This document shows positions 55,258 through 64,000 of a DNA stretch of 64,000 nt, one piece after another. The notes under the pieces were generated by a model that was not told the origin of the DNA, made no database searches, and worked only from the letters and a program-made list of their open reading frames with translations. Within the stretch, counting starts at the first letter, position 1. Every line of letters begins with the position of its first letter. Position numbers and translations under genes: made by a program. Source of the DNA: Fomitopsis serialis (Eukaryota; Basidiomycota; Agaricomycetes; Polyporales; Fomitopsidaceae); NCBI RefSeq assembly GCF_022376445.1, contig NW_025954963.1, positions 930,001 through 994,000 on the forward strand. The letters are read 5' to 3'.

Positions 55258-55940
55258 CAGGGTATAGGTATCTGCGGGGAGACTACTTCAGAGTACGTAC
55301 AGGCCCAGCGGGGTCAGATATTACGCTCGGGAAAACGTGCGATCCCAGCTGCGATGCGGGAAACACGGCCTAGATGGTACTGATCCCTCTCAGCTGATGT
55401 GAGCTCTGACACCATGCGTCCATCGAGCTCCCGGTATTGAAACATGGTGCCGCCGGTCCAAAAGACAGCGGAGCCACGCCGTGCCCCTTCTGTCACCAGA
55501 GGAGTGTTATAGTGAGTGAACGCGGCTGATGGTATCAGTAGGGGCACGCCAGGACCGACCTCGACCTCGCAATCCAGATCTGCAAGGCCAACGCGACAAT
55601 CCGCCGCCGGGTCAAACTGTCCGAATGGGACAATGCAACAGAGCCCGGGGCCCAGATTGGTACAATCGAGGTGTCTTTCACAGACTACGTCTCCAACGTT
55701 GAGAGCAAAGGACGCGAAGGGATGGAAAAGAGCCTCTATATGTGCATCGCCGCGAAGTGCGTAGTCAAGAGTTTGTGCGTAATACTCGTGGAGCTGGGGG
55801 AAAATTCGACGAAAGACGCCTACACCCACATGAGGACGTCGAGACAACAGGCAAGGGAGAAGCAGCTCACCAGCAACCAGCCGGATGACAGGCGCCAACA
55901 GTTGGGCAAGCTCGTGAGCGACATCAACATGGTCGCAGAG
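55258..55940. repeat. Segmental duplication, copy 1
   Basis: About 685 bp almost identical to 63055-63741, starting around TACTTCAGAGTACGTACAGG and ending at CTCTGCGACC (minus sense). It covers the 3' two thirds of the oxygenase-like gene and a little downstream sequence. Differences seen: GGGGTC vs GGCCCGGGGGTC, GGAGTG vs GGGGTG, CTCGACC vs CTCAACC and an extra A in AAACG. Confidence 0.9.
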
Positions 55941-56852
55941 GTACTTTGAGAGCCGTGGCCTCTGCGAAAGGTTGTAACGATAAATATGACAAAGATAGAT
56001 TTCTGAATGCGCGCACCGGCTGATTGTCCTTATGGAGTGTGAAATAGTATTGCGCAAACGTGCCGCGTTTGGACGCAGTGTATGTCGGGTTGATGCCAGT
56101 CTTCCTCAAATATTCCGCTGCCGCCATAAGAACACTGTTGGCTTTCTGGGTTGCGGAGCCTTGCCATGCCCGATACACGACCAAGCGGCCGGAGCGATCT
56201 ATGACCTCGGCAGCCCTTCTGCCAGCATCCGCGTCCATTAGCCCGAATACGGGACACAGCGCCGAGAAACAAACACGCACCCGCCGTCTTGGCGAATCAT
56301 GAGAGGATCCTCCACTTGCCCAGCCGCAGGGCGATGTACCTTTCGGTGGCCGGTGAAGCCGCCCGACAGCGGCATGTCCGCGAGCGCACGACTCGGTGCG
56401 GCAGTTTGAGAAGCCAGTGCATCCTGCTTTGCGAAGAACTCTGTTGCACGGGTGCTGCTGCGAATGCCCTGACGGCGGGCTTTGCGGGCGTGTTTCCTAT
56501 CCGAACGCACAGGGCCTGCTGACGAAAGCGTAGCGCTATCACGCCGAGCCTTATTTCAGTGGGACTTGATCGTAAGGCTTGATCAAGTACTCACCCATCC
56601 ACAGCTGCGCCTCCAAAAGGGGCCTGTTCCAGGGCCAACACCTGACTGGCAGAAGACTGTGGGCCCATTGCCCCGTCGCCCGCAGCTTCATCATCCCACA
56701 CAAGCTCCAGCCTCTCCTGAAACGACGCCCGGCCCTGCGCGAGAATTGGATCCTTCGTATTTGAATCAGGCCTGGAGAGGGCCCACGTACAGTCGGGTGG
56801 AAACTGGGCTTACCTGCCAGTGGGGCAGCTCATGTTGCTGAATCGACGACAT
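55314..56852 (-). CDS. Putative 2OG-Fe(II)-oxygenase-fold protein
   Basis: Five-exon gene with consistent phases: MSSIQQHELPHWQ at 56852, DPILAQGRASFQERLELVWD..., GATLSSAGPVRSDRKHARKA... QVEDPLMIRQDGG, RAAEVIDRSGRLVVYRAWQG... TLHKDNQP, and RPRLSKYLCDHVDVAHELAQ to the stop at 55314. The C-terminal half reads GDVVCERHLDCTNLGPGLCC IVPFGQFDPAADCRVGLADL... PGVPLLIPSAAFTHYNTPLV, a double-stranded beta-helix pattern with an H-x-D pair and a distal histidine. It resembles a family expanded in Agaricomycetes (motif HxDxxNLPxGxC, IPSACxxHxN); relation to TET/JBP DNA oxygenases is possible but unproven. Role unknown. A broken second copy lies at 63.1-63.7 kb. Confidence 0.7.
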
Positions 56853-57557
56853 CACATGGGAGCAGGGAGCGCGATAGAACGCGAGGCAGAGCTTGGGCAG
56901 AGCAATGATTCTCCGAACAGACCCGGCGAGCTTTCTCCACGTTAATTAAGTACAATTTCACGTAAAGCGCAATGGGTACAAGCTTGAGCGCGCCTAATCT
57001 CGTTCTCAAATCCCCTTAAATTCGCCTCAAACTCATTCCTACATCGTGCCAATGGGACGTAGTTTGAGGTCGCCGCATATGCGAAACTAAATGCAACATG
57101 TACGATTCAGGATCTTTGATAGCCCTAAAGCGGAAAATCAATTCAGTTGACCGATTTCAGACCGGCGCATAAGCTTCATTTGGGCCATTGATAATAAGAC
57201 AAGCCCATATTGAAACATAAATCTTGACTTTATGTTCGGGTTTCCGGCCATACAATATCAAGTCCCCTTGAGCGCCGCGAGATTCTCCCAGGCCCACGGC
57301 GAGCGGCCTCGAGGCGAGCCAGACCGCAGTTTATGGCACAGGTGCATTCCTTAAAAGGCGCTTGCCGGCTTCTTAGGTCTGCTACGGAGACTTGTGCAAA
57401 CCATGAGTACTTGAGTCATCACACACGGAAAGGCACTTCTGACAAGCCAAAGGTGTGCTGTGGTGTACGAAGACTGAGGTATACGGGCACGCATGTGCCG
57501 CGGCCGCCGCCACTGCATCCCTTGCATTACTGTTGCATTCCATCCCCTCGTTGCCAC
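56853..57557. other. Intergenic, AT-rich
   Basis: 56.93-57.25 kb is distinctly AT-richer than its surroundings and has no open frames of note. No gene or element ends recognised. Confidence 0.4.
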
Positions 57558-58338
57558 TCACGCTGTCATTGCAGCCCTCGTTGTGGTCCTCGTCTCAGTT
57601 GTGGTGGTAGTTCTGGCTCTGGTGGTGACCGTGATCGTGACGGTGATGGTGATAGATTTGCCGGCTTTCGCCCCGGTGAGGCTCCGAGGAATCGTGGCGA
57701 GCTCGGCTTCAACGTTCGCTTGACCCGGAGCGGCAATTGGAGCGACCTACAATACACAGAGAATGTGTTTGTGAGTGTCAAGTTGCAGCAGCGCTGATGT
57801 ACCGCTTGGCTTACATGGTCATCGCGGGTCTTCCTCAGCGACGACTTGCTTCTACGGTCTCCATTCTGCCTGCACCTCGCTGATCGGCGTTGCTCAATTG
57901 CATGAGCTTGCCTGCCGGTAGATATAAGGGCATTGCACTGCGCCGCGCAAGGCGTGGCACGTTCACATCCATCGGGCAACTGGACAGTTGACAGCGCATG
58001 GAGGACTGCCGATTCTGGGTCCCAGCCGTAGCCTTGAGAACTAAGAAGAAGAGTACGATTCATGAGTAAACTGAGCAACACATGGCGTGTGAGGTCGTAT
58101 ACTGACCCTTTAGCAGGAATTCCCTGAGATTCCCCGTTAAAAGTCGCGATGCTGTCAGCCCACGCAGCTACCCTATCACGCAGAGCCCCCAAACGGTCGG
58201 CGTTCGTCGAGAGTTGCTTGCTTTCTTGGCCTGTTGTAGATCCGATTGCCCCGGAAGGATGGCTTACAGCGCCGCAGCCACTACTAAGAGGCATTCACCA
58301 GGTTCAGCCATCGCGTAACCCATGTATAACTCGTCCAT
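57558..58338 (-). CDS. Hypothetical protein with Thr/Arg-rich tail
   Basis: Proposed start at 58338 (MDELYMGYAMAEPGECLLVV). Exons join in frame through CT|GTAAGC...AAAG|C into KQLSTNADRLGALRDRVAAW ADSIATFNGESQGIPAKG, then GG|GTCAGT...TTAG|T into SQGYGWDPESAVLHALSTVQ LPDGCERATPCAAQCNALIS, then CAT|GTAAGC...TGTAG|G into VAPIAAPGQANVEAELATIP. It finishes with ITVTITVTTRARTTTTTETR up to 57558. About 195 residues. No domain recognised. The Thr-rich tail resembles that of the hypothetical at 32.1-33.1 kb; the two may be distant relatives. Confidence 0.5.
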
Positions 58339-59260
58339 ACCAGCGAATCTCCACCCTTTCATGCCCAGACGGGTCAGTGAATATACCCGAGATGGTATCC
58401 TTCTGCGATGGGGGTGCGAGGCCTGACTGGGGGGCCGCAGCAGTGGGCGCGGTTCGTGGAACGCCTTCGGACCGCCTGGAAGACAATTGACCCGATTTCT
58501 GGTGTGAGCCATGTTGTCGCCGTCAGTGGAACAATGGCCCTCACTCTGCCAGCGGTGTGTCCGGGAACGGACTGCCCAAACGGACAAATGCCAATGGCGC
58601 GTGTCCAGGCACCGCGCTTCAAAGCCATACGCGGTAACGCGGGAGAGATATTGTAAGTTGCGTCGCCCGAGCCTCATGATCAAGATCGATGCTCAAGCTT
58701 ACCGCGAAAGTGTCCCTTCGAGGGAATGTGCGAACTCCAACCTTCTACCAAGTGGGCGACCAGAGAGCCTGCACGCGAAGCGGCTGTTCGACATGGCTAA
58801 GTAGTGGCTGTCGATGAAACGCGATTCTCACTGTCGACGTCGGACCGTAGCTTATGTGCCCTCGACATCTGGCCTAGGCAGGCCGATTCTTGCCCTATGA
58901 GCATGTCAAAGCACAATGGTCCAGGATACGCAAGCGCGCTCAATGGCGACCCAGACCAGGCGAACAAAGGGCAACAGCCTTTTAGACAATGCGTCGGCTG
59001 GTAAACGCTTCAGCTTCAGGCTCGGACAAAAGATCCACTTGTACGCCCTGTCGCACCTTCGAATACCGTTCCCACAGCCCCTTTATGCAGAATATGTCGC
59101 GTGGGGCATCAAAAGACTGCGAAGGCTGTCGCATGGGTTTGATATGAGCTGGTCGAGGCGTTCTGGGGATGCTAGGCGGCGACTAGCGGGTAACCGTAAC
59201 CGTTTACCTCCAGTGGTCCATTGTCCTGTGCCTTGGCCCGGTTCGTCGTGACTGGATAAT
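58339..59260. other. Intergenic
   Basis: About 920 bp. Open frames overlap on both strands with no splice-supported gene. A possible upstream exon of the previous gene (IFTDPSGHERVEIRWYGRVI) lies at 58.3-58.4 kb on the minus strand. Confidence 0.35.
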
Positions 59261-59267
59261 GCAAGAC

Positions 59268-59352
59268 CTTGTATATATACCGCCCCGCAGTGCATCAATC
59301 GTACGTTCACTTCCTTTCATCTCCACTTTCAATACTCGCCCACTGAACTGAT
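59268..59352 (+). promoter_or_regulatory. TATA-box promoter and leader of hypothetical gene
   Basis: TATATATA at about 59271, followed about 40 bp later by a pyrimidine-rich start region (CACTTCCTTTCATCTCCACT) and then the ATG at 59353. It is one of the clearest core promoters in the window. Confidence 0.6.
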
Positions 59353-60162
59353 ATGACTCCGCAAATCGTCTTTCTTCGTTCTAACACTGCCGTGCACGAG
59401 TTCGACCTGAGCAACGAGAGGGTCGTCCTGTCGTCTAAAATACTGAACGCTTCGAATTTGCCTGGAGATGGCTGTCATCTCGAGGTCATCGGCCAGATTG
59501 TGAGTGGCTTGCGAACTCTGACGCACTGACACATCTCACAAGCATACAGCGCCGGACTATGATGGACGGCAGCCGAACGTATCTCATCATATGGACTGAG
59601 ATCACCGAGGGCTTCAAGGCCCTGCCGTTCAACGATCCAGATGGTGGCGAAGATGAAGACGTCGTCTGTCAGGCGCGAGAAGATGCCCAGGGGTGCCTTA
59701 TCCCACTATCTGAATTTGTGGCACAGCTCTCCGACGATCGAACCGGCGTGGCCAGTGTGGATGTGGACACTGAGAATGCGCGAGATGATGTCGAGGCTAG
59801 CGATGGTGGAGATGTCATGAATGTCAGCCCTACGATGGTGGTGCATCATGATGTTCCCATAGACAAGGAGAAGGACGCTGGCGACATGCTCTGGGATAAT
59901 GTGAGCGCCAGTGCCATCAGTGAGAGCCATTCCTTTCATCTTCATCGAGCCATGTCTGACGGATGCACAGGCTACTTAGCTGCACACCCTTCTCGATTTG
60001 AAGGTGCCAAGGAGGTCTACATTGTGCGACCCGCGTACACTGTAAGCACCCTGACCAAACTCATGCCCTTCTTAGCAGCATCCCTCATTCAATTGCCTCG
60101 TAGACTAGAGGTTTCTGGCCCATCCAACTTTTTGTCCGCAAGGAAGTTGGCAGTGTCTTGAA
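59353..60162 (+). CDS. Hypothetical protein
   Basis: Exon 1 from 59353: MTPQIVFLRSNTAVHEFDLS, NERVVLSSKILNASNLPGDG, HLEVIGQI, donor GTGAGT at about 59500. With the acceptor CATACAG the frame continues MMDGSRTYLIIWTEITEGFK, ALPFNDPDGGEDEDVVCQAR, EDAQGCLIPLSEFVAQLSDD, an acidic stretch, and GYLAAHPSRFEGAKEVYIVR PAYT before a further GTAAGC. The open frame runs to 60162. An alternative acceptor 7 nt upstream (CACAAG|CATACAG) gives a 66-residue product. Family not recognised. The strong TATA promoter supports it being a gene. Confidence 0.45.
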
Positions 60163-60800
60163 AAGCTTTGTCATGAGCCCTCCCCTGGCAATGTTGCCAG
60201 CGCGTGCCTGAATAGGTATGTGAACATAGAAGGTTTCCGAGTCAGTTGCATCGTATGTTGACCATGTCATGTACATTAATGTACATTATCCACAGCTGGG
60301 CAGCGTCACCTTCGCTGTGTTCGCTCCGAGGGTATGTACAATTGGTGTATTCACTATTGACTATCGATGCCACTGTGTATGTACATGCAATACAATAGGG
60401 CAGTAGCAGAGACAACATGTGAGTCAAGAGGATGCATGGGCGCGTCCATCAGCAGGGGCATAGCGAATAACGCCGTCTTGCCAGTCCCGGCGCCCGTCCC
60501 CGCGATCACTGTGCAGTTGAGTTCCAGTAGGATCGCTTCGCAGACGTCGACTTACCATCCGTACGGCTCTTTCACTGCCGAAAGCCTCAAACACAACATC
60601 TCTTCTTTCGCGTGGCCTCTGTGTCACAGCCCCGGGACTTGTGGGATGCTGCGCGCGCGCGATGGCTACCACCGACGGGCGAACTTCAGCGGCTGCGAAG
60701 GACTCGAGTCGGATGCTGCTGCAAGACGCGGCACGCTGTAGACTGTATGCCGCCGGCGCTTTGCGCCTCTCGCGACGCGTTTTTCCACGTGACCAGGTGA
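60163..60800. other. Intergenic
   Basis: About 640 bp between the hypothetical gene and the cyclin pseudogene. No gene seen. Confidence 0.35.
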
Positions 60801-60839
60801 TAGCGAGTCTCGGGAATCCAGTCCGGCGAGCTTACTGTC

Positions 60840-61069
60840 GGTCAGAAGTCTATTCGACGCGGAGGCAGCTGCTTTCGTGCGGGTGGTGGCAGTTGATGTG
60901 GTGACCCGCGTGAGGACGACTGGTTTTGCGTTCTCCGGGGCAGTCGCAGTGGTCGGCGGGGGTTTCGCTCGGGTAGTAGTGCACATGGGCCGGTTGACTG
61001 CATTCGTCCCTGTAGACGGTCAGACGGGTCGCCCGCGCTACACGCCGGGATAGTATGTTGGATGTCATG
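60840..61069 (-). pseudogene. Cyclin B pseudogene, 5' part (inverted)
   Basis: The minus strand begins MTSNILSRRVARATRLTVYR at 61069, then (after a 1-2 nt shift) AVNRPMCTTTRAKPPPTTAT, APENAKPVVLTRVTTSTATT and RTKAAASASNRLL. This is the low-complexity N-terminus found in basidiomycete B-type cyclins (MTxSNIPxRRxARATR...). It points away from the rest of the gene, which is on the plus strand. Confidence 0.65.
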
Positions 61070-61159
61070 CGAATGATGTAGTCTGCTCCAGGCTGGATGG
61101 ATAAAAGTGGAATGAGTAGGTTTCGGTACGAGGTCATCATTAAGAAGAGCTCAAATATG

Positions 61160-62060
61160 ATCATCACCGCGCGGGCGCCACTACGCGTCGTTCATGGAGA
61201 TGCGTCAACGGGCACATCAACGGCGTACACACGGCGGACACGAGCAACTCGATTTCCACAACCAGCAGAACTGCCGCAGCCTGTACATGCGTTAGAGGAG
61301 GTGGAGGAGGAGGTGGAGGAAGTGGAGGACGTGCTTGAAGATGATGCGATGGCCGTCAACCCCGTCCCTGAACGATTCGTGGCCGCTCGCGTCTCTGCGG
61401 CAGCTACACCATCTGCCATTCCCTCGTGGACACCGCGGTGCTCGCCCGATCGACCTGTCATAAGACAAGAGCAGCTCGAAGAGGATGAGGAGGCGGCGCG
61501 CGTTCAAGAAGCGGAGAACATCGTCCGACCTGCCAGAGGAAGCAGCTGTCGCGGAAGTAGAAGGCGTCGTCGTCTACGACGACGTATGGGAGGCAGATCC
61601 GAATGGTGACCTGTGGGTTGGGTTGACCTCGATGCCGACGACACGGACGACCCGCTGATGGTAAACGAGTACGTCGTCGAAATCTTCGACTACCTGAAGA
61701 ACGCCGAGTAAGTCACGATGCCGAACCCTCGGTACTGGGAGAACCAGAAGGACTTGGCGTAGAAGATGCGGGGCATCCTGGCGGACTGGCTCATCTAAGT
61801 TCACTCGTGCTTCAAGCTGCTTCCCGAGACACTGTTCCTGTGCGTGAAGCATCATTGGCCGATTCCTATCCGCACGCACTGGCATCGTGTCGCTGGCGAA
61901 GCTGCAGCGCGTCGGGATCGTGTGCATGTTGCCCATCACGGTGAAGGTGGAGGAGATTGATCCGCCGAGCGCGACGAACTTCCCGTACTGCGCTTCAATG
62001 AGTTCGAGATCCTGCAGGCCGAGTGGTAGGTGCTAAGACGATTGACTGGAAGAGGCCCCT
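61160..62060 (+). pseudogene. Cyclin B pseudogene, middle and cyclin box
   Basis: Plus-strand order: a linker with acidic repeats (EEVEEEVEEVEDVLEDDAMA), RTSSDLPEEAAVAEVEGVVV, DLDADDTDDPLMVNEYVVEI, FDYLKNAE, TAA stop, VTMPNPRYWENQKDLA, TAG stop, KMRGILADWLI, TAA stop, VHSCFKLLPETLFLCVK, frameshift, RFLSARTGIVSLAKLQRVGI, TVKVEEIDPPSATNFPYC and, shifted again, FNEFEILQAEW. It matches the first cyclin fold of B-type mitotic cyclins, whose partner is Cdk1. Three stops sit at positions where relatives have W (DLAWKM, TGG to TAG) or Q (WLIQVH, CAA/CAG to TAA), i.e. C:G to T:A changes. Confidence 0.85.
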
Positions 62061-63054
62061 CCCGACCGTCTGCACAAGCACCGCGAGGGCACGATGGGCG
62101 CGGACGGTGATGTCGTCCAAACGCCTGCAGGTGCAGGAGCTCGCGGGAACGCGGCGTACACTGCCGTCGATGCTCCTCCTCCTCCTCCTCGAGGGCTGAC
62201 TCAGCTGAGCGCTAAATGTTCTCACTCGATCACGTGGAGAAATGCGTCGCGCGAGACGCATCCAGCGCGACCGGACGGGCGCGTCGCGTGTGTATTCAAG
62301 TTCATCCCTGCATCTTAGCCTCTTCAATTCAAACGCCACCTTACTGGAGGCCTGACAGATCATGATCCGCCTCCACACCCGCATATGATGTTTCGATCCC
62401 CAAGCGCAGACAACAAATGACTACTGGCAGAGGCTACGAGCTCGAGAGACCAAGTAATCATGTCAGGCAACACTCGCAGGACCATACGTGTCGCCTTTCG
62501 ACGCCTGGATCGACAGGACTACTTAGCAGATCTGCAGGCTGTCGGTCACGCCAGCGATGAACAGCTTGAACGACGACAGTGCCCGCTGAAGGTACGCGTC
62601 CTATTGGTCAGCCTTGCAGAAAGCGGGCCCAGCGTTCTTCTACTTTCCGTGTAAAGACTGCAGTGTACTGCGTGTGTTTGTTTCTGCCTGAACAATTCAT
62701 CTGGGGGATGTTATAGGCATGCGGATCGTGTCCGACTTGCATGAAGCTGTAGGACACAGACCAGTTCGCTGACACAGACAAGCGCTACAGCACAGAGGAA
62801 GGGGGGCACACAACGGCAAGCGGCGACTTCCAGCCACCGCAAGAGGTAGACGTGAGGATAGAAGACACGCCGAAAGTGTCGGTATGAGGAGATGTTTGAC
62901 TCGGACAGCACTGGCAGCATTTCCGACGCCGTACGCAAGCTTAAGTTGTGCACTGAACTGGTCCATGTTCCGTCGCATGAGGTATTGTATAGACACGCAG
63001 TCTTCGGACGTCGCCAGACATCACGACTTGTATCCCGTGCCATTAAAGATCCAG
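62061..63054. other. Region with scattered short frames
   Basis: About 1 kb. Contains a CTC microsatellite at about 62172-62190. A short plus-strand frame at 62460 (MSGNTRRTIRVAFRRLDRQD, YLADLQAVGHASDEQLERRQ) has protein-like composition and a possible donor (AAG|GTACGC) but no recognisable family. Near 62.89-62.95 kb sequence related to 55.17-55.22 kb appears. Confidence 0.35.
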
Positions 63055-63741
63055 GGGGGATAAATATCTGCAGGGGAACTACTTCAGAGTACGTACAGGC
63101 CCAGCGGCCCGGGGGTCAGATATTACGCTCGGGAAAACGTGCGATCCCAGCTGCGATGCGGGAAACACGGCCTAGATGGTACTGATCCCTCTCAGCTGAT
63201 GTGAGCTCTGACACCATGCGTCCATCGAGCTCCCGGTATTGAAACATGGTGCCGCCGGTCCAAAAGACAGCGGAGCCACGCCGTGCCCCTTCTGTCACCA
63301 GAGGGGTGTTGTAGTGAGTGAACGCGGCTGATGGTATCAGTAGGGGCACGCCAGGACCGACCTCAACCTCGCAATCCAGATCTGCAAGGCCAACGCGACA
63401 ATCCGCCGCCGGGTCAAACTGTCCGAATGGGACAATGCAACAGAGCCCGGGGCCCAGATTGGTACAATCGAGGTGTCTTTCACAGACTACGTCTCCAAAC
63501 GTTGAGAGCAAAGGACGCGAAGGGATGGAAAAGAGCCTCTATATGTGCATCGCCGCGAAGTGCGTAGTCAAGAGTTTGTGCGTAATACTCGTGGAGCTGG
63601 GGGAAAATTCGACGAAAGACGCCTACACCCACATGAGGACGTCGAGACAACAGGCAAGGGAGAAGCAGCTCACCAGCAACCAGCCGGATGACAGGCGCCA
63701 ACAGTTGGGCAAGCTCGTGAGCGACATCAACATGGTCGCAG
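63055..63741. repeat. Segmental duplication, copy 2
   Basis: Near-identical partner of 55258-55940. Upstream of the CTCTGCGACC junction (position about 63741) the two copies share nothing. Confidence 0.9.
63116..63741 (-). pseudogene. Second copy of oxygenase-like gene, truncated and frameshifted
   Basis: From LCDHVDVAHELAQLLAPVIR to FARFPERNI-type stop at 63116 it matches the 55.3-kb gene almost residue for residue. An extra T (ACGTTTGGAG instead of ACGTTGGAG, at about 63498) shifts the frame right after FHPFASFALNV, before the H-x-D motif. The first four exons are absent: sequence upstream of LCDHVD is unrelated. A recent, dead duplicate. Confidence 0.85.
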
Positions 63742-64000
63742 AGCTTCGCAACCGAATTCTCGTACCTCAAGATCCTCGGACATGTCTACGTGGTCGAGGA
63801 TGCGGAAGACTTGGCCCTGATTGTTCGCGATGTGACGCGCTACGGGGGTGCACACAAACCGGCGGTACGTGGATCTCGGTCGAGACTGGTTTGCTGGTGA
63901 CTGTGATTCATCAGGCGGGGTGTACACAAGTTGACAACGGGCGGACTGAGAAGTGACGAGAAGGCGGTCGATAAAACCATGTACAACCTCGGTTTCAAAG
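63742..64000 (+). other. Unrecognised coding-like fragment at window end
   Basis: Plus-strand frame FSYLKILGHVYVVEDAEDLA, LIVRDVTRYGGAHKPA followed by a GTACGT donor-like site looks like an internal exon of a real gene, on the opposite strand to the adjacent truncated copy. Family not recognised and the right end is cut by the window. Confidence 0.35.

Noticed and set aside
60840..61069. Minus-strand Thr-rich frame as an independent gene
   Set aside because: Its start and low-complexity tract fit the N-terminus of the adjacent cyclin B pseudogene; no separate stop-to-start structure.

Overview
This is nuclear DNA of a filamentous basidiomycete, most likely an Agaricomycete and plausibly a wood-decay polypore. 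Genes carry many short introns (mostly 45-70 bp) with GT-AG ends, coding GC is high, there are no bacterial-type operons, and the families are fungal: a microsomal P450, a Gcn4-type bZIP, Golgi GDPase, a Kha1-type antiporter, KDM3-like JmjC and Plavaka-like transposase remains. Exon coordinates were derived by hand from splice motifs and reading-frame continuity.

1-18,903 is an ordinary gene-dense arm. It holds a P450 (-, truncated by the window edge), a Sec14-like/RhoGAP protein (+, one frameshift), a bZIP factor (+), GDA1 (-), a coiled-coil gene shattered by frameshifts (+), a KHA1-type antiporter (-) and the Pol III subunit RPC11 (+, with a 7-nt microexon).

18,904-25,115 is a gene desert. 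It contains a dispersed repeat with three copies, two of them forming a fold-back element of about 790 bp, a transposon-type zinc-finger ORF remnant, remains of an unrecognised gene, and degenerate short-period repeats.

25,116-50,135 is the most unusual part. A few genes look intact (a coiled-coil/RING protein, a coiled-coil protein at 33.9-35.1 kb, a KDM3-like JmjC protein at 40.1-42.6 kb). They sit among broken pieces of single-copy housekeeping genes: methionine synthase, aconitase, plasma-membrane H+-ATPase, and at least seven segments of the fatty acid synthase beta chain. The pieces keep introns, carry stops and frameshifts, have internal deletions and lie in both orientations. Some are nearly identical to each other, as direct (36.4/45.8 kb) or inverted (35.3/47.0 kb) repeats. 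A Plavaka-like transposase C-terminus is present as two head-to-head halves.

50,136-64,000 mixes apparently intact genes with more debris: a WD40 protein, a membrane/helical hypothetical, a putative 2OG-Fe(II)-oxygenase-fold protein and two small hypotheticals, next to a cyclin B pseudogene with an inverted 5' third and a frameshifted, 5'-truncated second copy of the oxygenase-like gene at the right end.

The housekeeping genes act independently. The notable theme is the accumulation of scrambled fragments of essential genes around chromatin-type enzymes and transposon remains, which looks like a rearranging accessory or subtelomere-like chromosome segment.
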